Shown: positions 1 to 9,188, counted from the first letter of the stretch. The stretch: 64,000 nt of DNA from Ignatzschineria rhizosphaerae (GCF_022655595.1 NZ_CP093379.1:864501-928500), one strand, 5' to 3'. Notes: a model not told the origin generated them from the sequence alone. A program made the numbers and translations.

Positions 1-271
1 CTTGATGAGTGTGGGGGAGCCATGCATCTAAGTAAAGATCAGCATCCCCTTTTGATAGTGCTGCGTAAAGAGGTCCTGGCTCAATTAAGGTTGTTTCAAC
101 AGCATAGCCTTTATTATCTAAGACATATTCTGCTAAATGAGTCATAGCCACACCCTCAGCCCAGCTAGGGTAGAGAATTTTAACCGGTTTTGTTTGATCA
201 TCATCGCCACACGCTGCAAGCGTAAAAAGGGACATTGCGGCAATTGCAATGGTTTTAAATAATTTATTCAT
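1..271 (-). CDS. Glycine betaine/proline ABC transporter substrate-binding lipoprotein (partial)
   Basis: Only the first 90 codons are present; the gene runs off the left edge. The N-terminus is a lipoprotein signal with lipobox LAAC, so Cys21 would be lipidated and the protein anchored at the periplasmic face of a membrane. The mature part reads ILYPSWAEGVAMTHLAEYVL and then GPLYAALSKGDADLYLDAW, which is the start of an OpuAC/ProX-type compatible-solute binding protein. It is the last gene of a three-gene operon on this strand, behind an OpuA/ProV-type ATPase and a permease. The predicted role is capture of glycine betaine or a similar osmolyte. The exact ligand cannot be told because the aromatic-cage residues further on are mostly missing. 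Confidence 0.85.
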   Translation of the reverse strand, partial: MNKLFKTIAIAAMSLFTLAACGDDDQTKPVKILYPSWAEGVAMTHLAEYVLDNKGYAVETTLIEPGPLYAALSKGDADLYLDAWLPHTHQ

Positions 272-314
272 GACTTTTTCCTCTATATTTTATTGTTATT
301 CACTATTTATAATA

Positions 315-334
315 AGCGCATGTAATGGAGCGCT
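315..334 (-). other. Intercistronic hairpin between permease and binding-protein genes
   Basis: AGCGC and GCGCT form a 5-bp stem around a 10-nt loop in the 113-bp gap between the permease stop and the binding-protein start. No T-run follows, so it is more likely an mRNA stabiliser or partial attenuator than a terminator. Confidence 0.35.
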
Positions 335-384
335 GATAAAGAGCGTATCTTCATTACAATTGCTCTTAAATTATTGCTAATTGG

Positions 385-1245
385 TTATTGGCGACCAATC
401 GCTTGAGTGATCCGGTCTAAAATAATCGCTAAAATAACGATAGAAAGACCTGCTTCAAATCCTAAAGCCATATCAGCTTGTTGGATACTTGCATAAACGC
501 TCTCTCCTAAACCGCCAGCGCCTACCATAGAACAGATCACAACCATAGAAAGTGCGAGCATAATCGTTTGGTTAATACCTGCTAGGATTGTCGGCATTGC
601 TAAGGGAATTTGGACCTTATAGAGCATTTGCGAGCTTGTACAACCAAATGCTAAAGATGCTTCGATAATATCTTCAGGCACCTCTTTAATACCAAGAGTT
701 GTCATTCTTACAGCCGGTGGCAGTGAGAAGATGACCGTTGCAAGGACGCCAGGAACATCCCCAACAGAGAAGAATAAAATCGCAGGAATGAGGTAAACAA
801 ATGCCGGCATTGTCTGCATAAAGTCGAGAATAGGGCGAACAACAGCATCAGTCTTACGGCTTTTAGCACATAAGATTCCAAGCGGAATACCAATGATTAA
901 GATAATAATGGTTGAAACAAGTACTAAGACTAAGGTATCAATCAATTGTGACCAAAAACCCATGCTATAAACAAGGAGTAAGCCAATAATGACAAAGATC
1001 GGTAAGCCAAAGCTTTTCTTGTAGTTTTTAAGCGAGGTTTTAAATTGACGAATGCCCGTCATTGCTAAAAAAGCGAGTAATGTAATGATAATAATCATGA
1101 CAAAGGGCGGCACCGCATTTAAACCTGATTGTAAGCCTTTGACAGAACTTCCAATGATATTGGCAACTTGATCAAAGAAAGGACGCCCAACAGTCGATAA
1201 CCAATCGACAAATTGTTCAACATATTTTCCTATTTCAATATTCAT
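385..1245 (-). CDS. Glycine betaine/proline ABC transporter permease (ProW/OpuAB type)
   Basis: A 286-residue membrane protein with about six to seven hydrophobic segments. It contains the binding-protein-dependent permease (EAA) loop, seen as EASLAFGCTSSQMLYKVQIP around residues 195-215, which docks on the ATPase. The stretch before it (FMQTMPAFVYLIPAILFF) is typical of ProW/OpuAB permeases. It starts one base after the ATPase stop, so the two are translationally coupled. Together with the ATPase and the lipoprotein it should form an inner-membrane osmoprotectant importer. The N-terminal extension before the first membrane segment is about 45 residues. Confidence in the family is high; the substrate is inferred from the whole operon. 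Confidence 0.9.
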   Translation of the reverse strand: MNIEIGKYVEQFVDWLSTVGRPFFDQVANIIGSSVKGLQSGLNAVPPFVMIIIITLLAFLAMTGIRQFKTSLKNYKKSFGLPIFVIIGLLLVYSMGFWSQLIDTLVLVLVSTIIILIIGIPLGILCAKSRKTDAVVRPILDFMQTMPAFVYLIPAILFFSVGDVPGVLATVIFSLPPAVRMTTLGIKEVPEDIIEASLAFGCTSSQMLYKVQIPLAMPTILAGINQTIMLALSMVVICSMVGAGGLGESVYASIQQADMALGFEAGLSIVILAIILDRITQAIGRQ

Positions 1246-1246
1246 A

Positions 1247-2500
1247 TTAAGCTCCTACTTCTTGATTTTCAGTATCCACATTGAAGTTGTGATTTGTTTT
1301 TCCACCTTCAAGGGGATTCTCATCATCTGACATCATCTCCACCACTTTGGTGTAGCGTAGATAGCCAATCGGGCGAAAGCGATCATCAAGAACAGCAAGC
1401 GGATAAGTATGGCCTGCAAAATCACTTAAAGATTCTAATACGGGGCTATTTTGATCAATCGTTGGGATCTTAATAAGATCATCTTGAGTGATTCTCTCGG
1501 CATTATCACGAAGGAGTTTTCTTGCAGTATTAATTCTTAAATATCCTAAGAAGAGATTACCGCGTGAAACAACCGGTAAGAAATGATGGCTTTCCCGCTC
1601 CATTCTGCGAACGGCTGTTGCAGGACCATCTTTTTCGATATGAATTCTTTCGGTAAAAGGTTTCATTAATCTAGAAGCCGTAATGACTTTTGTTGAATCG
1701 ACATCATTCACAAACGAGCGGACATAATCATCAGCAGGGTTAAGGAGAATGTTCTCAGCACTATCTTGCTGGACAATGACGCCATCTTTCATAATAGCAA
1801 TCGTATCTCCAAGCTTAAGCGCTTCATCTAGGTCATGGGTGATAAAGACGATGGTTTTCTTGAGTTTTTCTTGAATCTCAATCAGCTCATCTTGCATTTG
1901 TGAGCGTATTAATGGGTCTAGCGCACTAAAAGATTCATCCATCAAGAGGATTTCAGAATCATTTGCTAAAGCTCTTGCAATCCCAACACGTTGCTGCATT
2001 CCACCACTTAGTTGATGCGGGTAAGAATCTTCATAGCCTTGAAGCCCTACCATATTAAGGACTTCACGCGCCTTTTCTTGACGAGCTTCAACGGAGAGCT
2101 TTTTAATCTCCAGTCCAAAAGCGACATTATCTAAGATCGTTTTATGGGGTAATAGTGCAAAATGTTGAAATACCATCCCAATCTTTTCTCGGCGAATATC
2201 GATGAGCTCTTTTTTGGAGACTTTAGTGATATCGATATCATCAATAAAGACAGAGCCTTTTGTAGGGACATTGAGCATATTTAAACATCTCAAAAGTGAA
2301 GATTTTCCACTTCCAGAGAGCCCAATAACCACAAATATTTCACCTTGTTTAATACTGAAATTTGCTTGGTTCACAGCAATCACTGCTTTAGTTTTCTCAA
2401 GGATCTCCTCTTTAGAGGCGCCTTGTTCTAAAAGTGTTGCCGCTTGTTTTTTGTTTGCTCCATAAATAAGAGACAAATCTTTGACACTGATAACAGCCAT
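1247..2500 (-). CDS. Glycine betaine/proline ABC transporter ATP-binding protein (ProV/OpuAA type)
   Basis: A 417-residue ABC ATPase. Walker A GLSGSGKS is at residues 60-67, the signature LSGGMQQRVGIARALA near 164-179, and Walker B ILLMDESFSALDP just after. The extended N-terminus, with LIYGANKKQA and the LLEQGASKEEI stretch before the nucleotide-binding domain, is typical of ProV/OpuAA rather than generic ABC ATPases. The C-terminal third (from about residue 280) has two CBS-type repeats, the usual ionic-strength sensor in this family. The start is supported by an AAGGAAAC ribosome-binding site. It is the first gene of the operon with the permease and binding protein. Osmotic regulation is expected from the family but no specific operator was seen. 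Confidence 0.92.
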   Translation of the reverse strand: MAVISVKDLSLIYGANKKQAATLLEQGASKEEILEKTKAVIAVNQANFSIKQGEIFVVIGLSGSGKSSLLRCLNMLNVPTKGSVFIDDIDITKVSKKELIDIRREKIGMVFQHFALLPHKTILDNVAFGLEIKKLSVEARQEKAREVLNMVGLQGYEDSYPHQLSGGMQQRVGIARALANDSEILLMDESFSALDPLIRSQMQDELIEIQEKLKKTIVFITHDLDEALKLGDTIAIMKDGVIVQQDSAENILLNPADDYVRSFVNDVDSTKVITASRLMKPFTERIHIEKDGPATAVRRMERESHHFLPVVSRGNLFLGYLRINTARKLLRDNAERITQDDLIKIPTIDQNSPVLESLSDFAGHTYPLAVLDDRFRPIGYLRYTKVVEMMSDDENPLEGGKTNHNFNVDTENQEVGA

Positions 2501-3003
2501 ATATTATTAAGTTTCCTTTTCTTGAAGACGAAATAGTCCGTGACCTTCAAGGGGGTCATTATTTAATAAATTTTTAATCTGGCAGATAACCTCAATGGTT
2601 ATAAGAGGGGAGAAGCGAGGAAAAAATGATCAAAATCATTACACAAAAAAACTCGAACTTTCTCAAATTGAATAACTACCATATTGGCGGCCTAAATGTG
2701 TGTTATTTATTTAGACATTAATGATTATACGGAAGTAACTACTTAATTCAATAGCCTATTCTTATGGGCTTCCTTAGACTTGACAAAAATTTAATAACAA
2801 TGGCTATCGGTGAAATTAAGGTAGGCTACTTCCATTTCATAGATTATAAAAAAGTATTTTTTTATGTTAAAAGGCATATTTTTAGAATTATTTCTGCATA
2901 ATTTTTATGCAGTTTAGGGCTTTTTTAAAGCTGGATTGTCCATCATTTAGGACAAAAATGTCTAGCATATCTTGCAAAAAATCTTTTTTATTCGCCAAAA
3001 TAG

Positions 3004-3029
3004 CGCCGAAATATCACAATATTTCGGCG
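3004..3029. repeat. Perfect 11-bp inverted repeat
   Basis: CGCCGAAATAT and ATATTTCGGCG form a perfect 11-bp stem with a 4-nt CACA loop. It lies 36 bp downstream of the MetQ-like gene on the minus strand and has no adjacent T-run in either direction. It may be a mRNA 3'-end stabiliser or part of a tandem terminator with the hairpin at 3047-3060. Confidence 0.55.
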
Positions 3030-3046
3030 TAGATATGACAAAACGG

Positions 3047-3064
3047 CCTCTTTTTAGAGGAAGT
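3047..3064 (-). terminator. Short terminator-like hairpin after the MetQ-like gene
   Basis: CCTCT/AGAGG stem with a 4-nt A/T loop immediately after the gene stop. On the minus strand it is followed by CCGTTTTG. The stem is only 5 bp, so termination would be weak alone; the 11-bp inverted repeat just beyond may assist. Confidence 0.4.
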
Positions 3065-3065
3065 T

Positions 3066-3878
3066 TTATGGCTTACTCCAAGATTTTGGGAATTGGTAGT
3101 CAGGGTAATTTTGATAGCTATAAGCTTTAAATGCCTCTGAATGAAAGGCATTGATCACATCTTGTACCCAGTCTTCATTAAGATCTGCCTCTCGAATAAC
3201 GCCCCAATTGATATAGAGATCATTGGGTTCAAGCGATAAGCTCTCGGCAATTTTTAAACCAGAATTAAGTGCAGCGCCTCCATTAATCGCACCAAATGCT
3301 GCATCTTTAAGTGCTCTTGGTAAAATATCTGATTGAAGTTCTTTAATCTCTAGCTGTAGAGGGTTACTCACAATATCATTTTTAGAGACTTTTAAAGGAT
3401 CGATATTTTCAGTTAATTTAATCCAGCCAAGACTCTCTAAAATAACTAAAGCTCGGCCATAACTGCTAGGGTCATTGGAGACAATAATCGTATCTTTAGG
3501 CTCAATACTGTCTAAGCTTGTTCTTTGTCCTGCATAAATAGCAAAAGGGGCATTAGGAACTTGAAAAGCTTCAATTAACTCATGACCTTTACGTTCACGA
3601 TAACCCCGAAGATAGGGAACATGCTGGAAGATATTAACATCAATACTTCCTTCATTTAACGCATTATTGAGCTGAATGCCGTCCGTAAATTCCATTAAAG
3701 TTGCTTTGTAGCCTTCAGCTTCTAGCGCAGGGATAATAGAATCTCGCACCATATCTGAAAAATGCCCAAAAGAAGTTCCAAAACGAATGGTTTTAACCTC
3801 TTCTTTATTATTAAAGCAACCCGTTAAGAAGATGATGGAGAGGAGTATTAAGAGAATTGATCTAAGTAGTAATGGCAT
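3066..3878 (-). CDS. MetQ/NlpA-family substrate-binding lipoprotein (orphan)
   Basis: A 270-residue secreted lipoprotein with lipobox LTGC (Cys21). The mature protein follows the NlpA/MetQ pattern: IRFGTSFGHFSDMVRDSIIP, then LEAEGYKATLMEFTDG, NEGSIDVNIFQHVPYL, and GGAALNSGL late in the protein. MetQ proteins deliver methionine (or, in paralogues, other ligands) to a MetNI importer. No MetN or MetI gene lies beside it, so it is an orphan binding protein in this window and may serve a transporter encoded elsewhere. The start is supported by AAAGGAT 6 bp upstream. Family assignment is firm; the ligand is unknown. Confidence 0.82.
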   Translation of the reverse strand: MPLLLRSILLILLSIIFLTGCFNNKEEVKTIRFGTSFGHFSDMVRDSIIPALEAEGYKATLMEFTDGIQLNNALNEGSIDVNIFQHVPYLRGYRERKGHELIEAFQVPNAPFAIYAGQRTSLDSIEPKDTIIVSNDPSSYGRALVILESLGWIKLTENIDPLKVSKNDIVSNPLQLEIKELQSDILPRALKDAAFGAINGGAALNSGLKIAESLSLEPNDLYINWGVIREADLNEDWVQDVINAFHSEAFKAYSYQNYPDYQFPKSWSKP

Positions 3879-4073
3879 AAATTATCCTTTGGTATAGCTT
3901 TTATCATGATTAGATAGTTGAATTTAATCATTTTTTTATGATGTCAGTAGATAGTAATACCGTGAATAATAGAGAAAGACAATTCTTTTTAAACAATTGT
4001 TATATGTTTAGTATGTTTTTGTTGTGTTTTGGATGCTATTTGGATTTAGGAATTGAAATGGTGGTTATTGAAA

Positions 4074-4105
4074 TAAAAAAACCTCAAAGGTTTTGCCTTT
4101 GAGGT
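4074..4105 (-). terminator. Rho-independent terminator of the thioesterase gene
   Basis: A perfect 10-bp stem, ACCTCAAAGG with CCTTTGAGGT, closed by TTTTG. On the minus strand it is followed by TTTTTTATTT, 42 bp after the thioesterase stop. Confidence 0.85.
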
Positions 4106-4146
4106 ACAAATTTTAAATTGTTAGATCAATAGAGGTTTATTGAAGC

Positions 4147-4656
4147 TTATTGATTAAAGCCATCATTCTCATCTTCTTCATCTTTAATTTGCGCTTGGTC
4201 AAATGCTAAGCGTGAATTGAGGCGAAGAACCGCGTTATCAAAACGGCGCTGATCGGTTCTATTGCGGATTTCAAGCTTTGGAACCGCAGTTGGTTTACCA
4301 TTATCGTTAATGGCAACCATGGTGAAATAGCAGCTATTGGTATGGCGAACTTCACGAGTTTTGATGTTTTTCGCTTCAACACGAACGCCAATTTCCATTG
4401 AAGTGCGTCCAACGTAGTTCACATTGGCATGGAAAGTTACTAACTCTTGTACATAAATCGGCTGTTTAAATACCACTTTATCTACCGAAAGAGTTACAAC
4501 ATAGCTACCCGCATATTGGCTAGCGCATGCGTATGCTACCTGATCGAGCAATTTAAGAATATTCCCCCCGTGAATGTTTCCCGAGAAGTTGACCATATCG
4601 GGTGTCATTAGAACTGTCATGCTCAATTCACGTGTTGGTGTTTTCGTATCAATCAT
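4147..4656 (-). CDS. Hotdog-fold acyl-CoA thioesterase
   Basis: A single hotdog-domain protein (169 residues from this start) that hydrolyses acyl-CoA thioesters in the cytoplasm. The region NFSGNIHGGNILKLLDQVAY contains the conserved GG-x4-LxD helix of this family, and LSVDKVVFKQPI and VNYVGRTSMEIGVRVEA are the usual core strands. The ATG at 4656 is chosen because GAGACAGG lies just upstream. A TTG eight codons earlier (4680) keeps the frame open but has no ribosome-binding site. The acidic tail (EDEEDEN-like) is variable. It is an isolated gene with its own terminator. Chain-length specificity cannot be read from the sequence. Confidence 0.85.
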   Translation of the reverse strand: MIDTKTPTRELSMTVLMTPDMVNFSGNIHGGNILKLLDQVAYACASQYAGSYVVTLSVDKVVFKQPIYVQELVTFHANVNYVGRTSMEIGVRVEAKNIKTREVRHTNSCYFTMVAINDNGKPTAVPKLEIRNRTDQRRFDNAVLRLNSRLAFDQAQIKDEEDENDGFNQ

Positions 4657-4827
4657 TTTTCCTGTCTCATTCCAAGTCAATAAAAGGTATAATCGCTATC
4701 TATTATAGTGGGTTATTTTTAAATCATATAGCGAATGCCCATTCTTTTTATATATTGGAGCGATTGCATTGATGAATCGACTCCCTCCATCATCTTTATA
4801 TCACGATAGAATATTCCGGCAAGATAA

Positions 4828-7080
4828 ATGAGTTATTTAGAAAAATTAAACAAGAGTCAATATGAAGCTGTCACCGCACCTATCGGTCCTGTCCGTGTTT
4901 TAGCAGGGGCTGGTTCTGGTAAAACGCGGGTATTGATCTCTCGCATCGCTTGGCTTTTAGAGACAGAGCAATCTGACTCTTTTGGCATTTTGGCGGTTAC
5001 CTTTACTAATAAAGCAGCTTTTGAGATGCGCACCCGTTTAGAAGATACGCTTCGGTTTTCTGTGCGTGGCATGTGGATTGGTACTTTCCATTCTCTTTGT
5101 CACCGTATGCTTCGTATGCATCATAAAGAAGCTGGGTTAGTTGAGAATTTTCAGATTTTAGATAGTGATGATCAAACCCGTCTTTGCCGAAGAATTATTC
5201 GAGCACGTAATTTAGATGAAAAACTTTATCAGCCAAAAATTTTAGCCTCTTTTATTAATGGTCATAAAGAGGAAGGGCGACGTGCGCAGCATATCGAGTC
5301 TTATAATGATGCTTTCACGCATAATTTAATTGAGCTCTATAAAGATTATCAAGCGCTCTGTGATCAATCTGGGTTAGTAGATTTTTCAGAGATTCTCCTT
5401 AGAACGCTGGAGATGCTTCGAACAAATCCTGCGATCTTAAAACATTATCAAGAGCGCTTTAAATTTGTCTTGGTAGATGAGTTTCAAGATACTAATAGCG
5501 TGCAATATGCCTGGTTACAGTTAATGTCTGGTAAAAATCATAATCTTTTTGTTGTCGGTGATGATGATCAATCAATTTATGGCTGGCGTGGGGCTAAAAT
5601 TGAGAATATTCTCAATTTTGATAAAGATTTTGAAGAGGTGACAACGGTTCGTTTAGAGCAAAATTACCGCTCTACCAAGGCGATTTTAGAAGCAGCGAAC
5701 CATGTGATTGCAAAAAATGCCGATCGATTAGATAAAAGGCTCTGGACAGAGAATGAATCAGAGCAGCCGATTATCGCTTATCGTGGAACCGATGGTTATG
5801 ATGAAGCGAGGTTTGTGGTAGAGACAATCAAAGAGAGAGTAAAAGAGGGGTATCGCAAATCTGATATTGCGATTTTATATCGCTCGAACGCACAATCTCG
5901 TCTTTTTGAAGAGTTACTCCTTCGTGGGCAGATTCCCTATCGCGTCTATGGCGGATTGCGCTTCTTTGATCGCGCTGAGATTAAAGATATTATGTCTTAC
6001 CTTCGAATGGTGGTAAATCCTCAAGATGATGTCTCGCTTGAGCGTAGTATGACAACGCCACCTAAAGGGATTGGGCAAGCAACGATTGAGACTATCCGTG
6101 AATATGCAGCGCAAAATCGCGTTTCCCTTTGGGATTCGATGCATCTTTTATTAGAGAGCCAACAGCTTTCCACAAGGGCACATAATGTTTTACTTGCCTA
6201 CTATGAGCAGATTATTGATTTAAGCCAAAAGGTGAAAACGATGAAGCTCGATGAGTTCTTTGGCTATGCCATTGAAGTAAGTGGTTTAAAACCGCATTAC
6301 AAAAAAGAGCCCTTAAATCGGGGTGAAGATCGTATTGATAACCTCAATGAGCTCATTACAGCCGCTGAATATTTTATGATGAGTGATCAGATCGAGCTTG
6401 CCTTTAGTGAAGAGCTTGTGGATGTGAAATCGCTCTCAACTTATGAGCAGTTAGATGCCTTTATGGGGCAAACCTCTTTAGATTCAAGTGATGCGCAAGC
6501 TGAAGCAGATGAAGATTCGATCCAGTTGATGACGCTGCACGCATCAAAAGGATTAGAGTTCCCAATTGTATTTTTGGTAGGAATGGAAGATGGAATGTTC
6601 CCAAGTGATGCAGCAATCACAGAAATTGGGCGGATCGAAGAGGAGCGCCGATTAGCTTATGTGGGAATTACTCGTGCGGAAAAGATTCTCTATATGTTAG
6701 GGGCTGAGCAGCGCATGATTTATGGAAAAACCTTAAGAATGCCACCTTCACGATTTTTACGAGATGTGCCGCCTCATTTAATCCAAGCGATAGGGCCTGC
6801 TGTTGAGATTCGTCAAACGTTAGGTGATTACGGCACAAATAGCCGTAATTATGGGGGTTATGGGTCGCAATCAGTGGCAGCTAGAACCCGTAATACGGCA
6901 AAATTAGATGATAATATTGATGGTTATAAGATTGGGCAATTTGTAGAGCACCCTAAGTTTGGTGATGGGGTCATTCAAGGATTTGAAGGAACGGGCGCTA
7001 GTACTCGCGTGATTGTTGAGTTCTCAAAATCGGGGCGTAAAGTATTAGTATTGAGTTACGCTAATTTAACGATTTTATAA
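4828..7080 (+). CDS. uvrD: DNA helicase II UvrD
   Basis: A 750-residue superfamily 1A helicase, close to the usual UvrD length. Walker A AGAGSGKT is at residues 26-33, followed by AVTFTNKAA (motif Ia), GTFHSLCHR, VDEFQDTN (motif II), GDDDQSIYGWRGA (motif III), QNYRST (motif IV), LMTLHASKGLEF (motif V) and ERRLAYVGITRAE (motif VI). UvrD unwinds DNA 3'-5' in nucleotide excision repair and mismatch repair. QILDSDDQTRL and FVLVDEFQDTN fit UvrD better than Rep. The C-terminus keeps the GQFVEHPKFGDGVI module that binds RNA polymerase in UvrD/PcrA. No LexA-type box was found upstream. It is a single-gene unit ended by a strong terminator. Confidence 0.95.
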   Translation: MSYLEKLNKSQYEAVTAPIGPVRVLAGAGSGKTRVLISRIAWLLETEQSDSFGILAVTFTNKAAFEMRTRLEDTLRFSVRGMWIGTFHSLCHRMLRMHHKEAGLVENFQILDSDDQTRLCRRIIRARNLDEKLYQPKILASFINGHKEEGRRAQHIESYNDAFTHNLIELYKDYQALCDQSGLVDFSEILLRTLEMLRTNPAILKHYQERFKFVLVDEFQDTNSVQYAWLQLMSGKNHNLFVVGDDDQSIYGWRGAKIENILNFDKDFEEVTTVRLEQNYRSTKAILEAANHVIAKNADRLDKRLWTENESEQPIIAYRGTDGYDEARFVVETIKERVKEGYRKSDIAILYRSNAQSRLFEELLLRGQIPYRVYGGLRFFDRAEIKDIMSYLRMVVNPQDDVSLERSMTTPPKGIGQATIETIREYAAQNRVSLWDSMHLLLESQQLSTRAHNVLLAYYEQIIDLSQKVKTMKLDEFFGYAIEVSGLKPHYKKEPLNRGEDRIDNLNELITAAEYFMMSDQIELAFSEELVDVKSLSTYEQLDAFMGQTSLDSSDAQAEADEDSIQLMTLHASKGLEFPIVFLVGMEDGMFPSDAAITEIGRIEEERRLAYVGITRAEKILYMLGAEQRMIYGKTLRMPPSRFLRDVPPHLIQAIGPAVEIRQTLGDYGTNSRNYGGYGSQSVAARTRNTAKLDDNIDGYKIGQFVEHPKFGDGVIQGFEGTGASTRVIVEFSKSGRKVLVLSYANLTIL

Positions 7081-7146
7081 GTTAAAATACTCTTTCATTT
7101 CAGTGGGGGATGTTTCTTTGAAATGACTCCTGAGAATTTAAAATAG

Positions 7147-7196
7147 AAAAGCCTTGGCATCGTTTGCAGCTCAAACCGGTGCCAAGGCTTTTTTGT
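7147..7196 (+). terminator. Rho-independent terminator after uvrD
   Basis: GCCTTGGCA (7151-7159) pairs with TGCCAAGGC (7180-7188), followed by TTTTTTGTTTTT. An A-run precedes the stem, so it could also act on the other strand. Confidence 0.85.
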
Positions 7197-7217
7197 TTTT
7201 TGTGATCTACCGCTATT

Positions 7218-7362
7218 TATAGTCGATTTACTTTAAGAAGTCCCGTTTAGTACAGCGTGAATCAAGCCCACTTGCACAATGCCGGATGGAAAGGCTCTTG
7301 TGCTTCTTATAATCAATGTGCCGGCAATCTGATCCAGCCATTTTTAAACTGATATTACTATA
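7218..7362 (-). repeat. Dispersed TATAG-ended repeat (MITE-like), copy 1
   Basis: A non-coding element read on the minus strand. It begins with a TATAGT-type end (7357-7362 reversed), contains the core GATTGCCGGCACATTGAT, then CCGGCATTGTGCAAG and TTGATTCACGCTGTACT, and ends CGACTATA. The same order of blocks recurs in several other gaps of this window, in both orientations. Confidence 0.75.
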
Positions 7363-7380
7363 TAAGTAAAACATGCAGAA

Positions 7381-7420
7381 TGCATCAAATCAGCTTGCAT
7401 AATACCGGATAGGGCGGCTT
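7381..7420 (-). repeat. Fragment of the dispersed TATAG-ended repeat
   Basis: CATCAAATCAGCTTGCATAA then TACCGGATAG matches the central block of the repeat family. It lies directly next to copy 1 in the same orientation, but the ends are missing. Confidence 0.5.
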
Positions 7421-7444
7421 TAGACCTGATTTATTATATTAATT

Positions 7445-8647
7445 TTATTTAATTCCATTAGCGTTATTAAGCTTTTTTTGTTGAAGGCGCATGCCATTTA
7501 ACATACTCAGCCAAGCTAAGATACTAAAGCCAATTAAGAGTAAGAAAATACTTTGTGGAGGATATTCTGTTAAGACAAATCCTGTGATCATCGGGGTTAA
7601 TGCACCGCCTAATAAGCCAAGAGATTGTGCTGAGAAGTAACTTGATTTCATACCATCTGGGGCAATACCATCAATGAGCATATATTCTCCTGGTGCATAG
7701 ATAAGCTCACCTAGTGTGAAGATGAAAGCCGCTAGAGCCCATAAATAGAGATTCTCTTTTGCCCACATAAAACCAAGGAGTCCGCCGACAAAGAATATGG
7801 TGCCGATAGTCATGAGAAATTTTAAATTTTTGTGATCAATACGTCTGCCTACAGCATATTGTAAGGTAACGACAACCGCAGCATTTACCGGCAATATGAC
7901 CCCAATGACCGCTTGGGCAAATTCACTATCAACAACGGTGATAACGTATTGAGAGATCCAAGTAATAAATGAGCCAAATACTAAAGAGCCTAAAAAGGTA
8001 GAGATGATAAACCATGCTAATACTCGGTCATGAAACATCGCGGAAGGATTCCAGGCGATAGGTTTTCCATCTTCATGGGTATTACGTTTAGTGCTTTCTA
8101 CAAACCGATGAATAAAGAAGATCGGAAGAGAAGCAGTACAAGCAGCCAACCAAAATGGGAGGTTAATACTATATATTAAGAGCCAAGTGCCAATAGGCGG
8201 ACCAATCGTCCAACCAATATTGATAAAGGTATAATTTAAAGAGAAAACCTTTGCTTTAATCAGCACAGGCAAAGTATCTGCGAAATAGCCCTTTAATACA
8301 GTTGCAAAAACAGAATAAGAGCAATTAATTAATGCAAAGAAAAGGATAACAAAGGGGGCGCTATTCATTAAGGGAATTGCAATAAAGCCGGCAATAAAGG
8401 TTATTATCGCAATGAGCATACAGCGCTTTTTATCAACCCTATCGGCTAATATGCCAAAGCCAATACTAAACAGTATCCCCACGGTTAAGGCGATGGAAAT
8501 TGCCACCCCAACAACATCAATATCCATCTGATATTCTCGTGTGAGATAAATTGTCATAAAGGGAAGTGTTGCGCCGCGCCCAATAGTTAAAAGCAGTGAG
8601 GAGAGAAGCAGGGCTGCATTAGAGATTTTAGATTTTGACAACATCAC
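7445..8647 (-). CDS. ydeE: MFS exporter, YdeE-like
   Basis: A 400-residue major facilitator with about 12 membrane segments. It is very close to E. coli YdeE, including SSLLLTIGRGATLPFMTIYL at the start, GFGILADRVDKKR as the loop 2-3 motif, FFALINCSYSVFATVLK, NIGWTIGPPIGT, and IYAPGEYMLIDGIAPDGMK with SYFSAQSLG late in the protein. YdeE is reported to export dipeptides and related compounds from the cytoplasm; substrate in this organism is unknown. The first two codons are both ATG. It stands alone, facing away from the divergent acuI-like gene. Confidence 0.88.
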   Translation of the reverse strand: MMLSKSKISNAALLLSSLLLTIGRGATLPFMTIYLTREYQMDIDVVGVAISIALTVGILFSIGFGILADRVDKKRCMLIAIITFIAGFIAIPLMNSAPFVILFFALINCSYSVFATVLKGYFADTLPVLIKAKVFSLNYTFINIGWTIGPPIGTWLLIYSINLPFWLAACTASLPIFFIHRFVESTKRNTHEDGKPIAWNPSAMFHDRVLAWFIISTFLGSLVFGSFITWISQYVITVVDSEFAQAVIGVILPVNAAVVVTLQYAVGRRIDHKNLKFLMTIGTIFFVGGLLGFMWAKENLYLWALAAFIFTLGELIYAPGEYMLIDGIAPDGMKSSYFSAQSLGLLGGALTPMITGFVLTEYPPQSIFLLLIGFSILAWLSMLNGMRLQQKKLNNANGIK

Positions 8648-9188
8648 TCATATCCTCGAGCGTTTTATAGTTATGATGATTATTTATTAGAATGATTTAT
8701 CTATTAGGTGGACTTTGTAATGTAGCATTTTATGTAACTGAGCTAAACTTAAATTTATTGTTAGATTATTGTGTTATCAATACTAAACTGATTGATTTAA
8801 AAGCACTTACCTATACAATATTTTTCGCTTTTAATGAAATTTATTTATAAATTTATAAAAAAAGCGAGCAAAAACATGTTTTATGTCAAGGCAGAGAAAA
8901 AAGAGATTGATACACTATGTCTATTCCCTAGCAGCAAGCACTTTTTTTGAGAAATACAGCGGTACTCCATTCCCTCAAATTAAAAAAGAAGCTTGTCATT
9001 ATAGCTATTTTCGACATTATGTTGAAAATGGCTTTTTTTTATCTAAATGATTGATATTTAATGTTTAAGGGGACTTTTAAAGGCTTAAATGTTCACATAG
9101 TGAACTTTTGTTCATTTACAAGAAGATTTACATTCGAAGATGATCACGTTACCCTAAAATTATAAGATGTTATATTTTAGGAGAGAAA
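8648..9188. other. Divergent intergenic region (exporter / AcuI-like gene)
   Basis: About 540 bp, strongly A+T-rich, with no open frame worth calling. It must hold the divergent promoters of the ydeE-like and acuI-like genes. The only distinct site seen is a palindrome at 9091-9105. Confidence 0.5.
9091..9105. promoter_or_regulatory. Palindromic operator candidate upstream of the AcuI-like gene
   Basis: GTTCAC-ATA-GTGAAC is a perfect 6-3-6 palindrome about 85 bp before the acuI-like start, and GTTCA recurs 5 bp further on. The shape fits a dimeric repressor site. The regulator is not identifiable here. Confidence 0.4.

Larger units (their letters stand above)
2501..3065. other. Intergenic region upstream of the betaine operon
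   Basis: About 560 bp without a convincing gene. It is A+T-rich and should contain the minus-strand promoter of the betaine ABC operon, but no clear -10/-35 pair could be fixed. Its right end carries an 11-bp inverted repeat and a short terminator-like hairpin belonging to the MetQ-like gene. Confidence 0.5.

Noticed and set aside
4681..4827. LexA (SOS) box upstream of uvrD
   Set aside because: No CTGT-N8-ACAG-type sequence was found in the gap.
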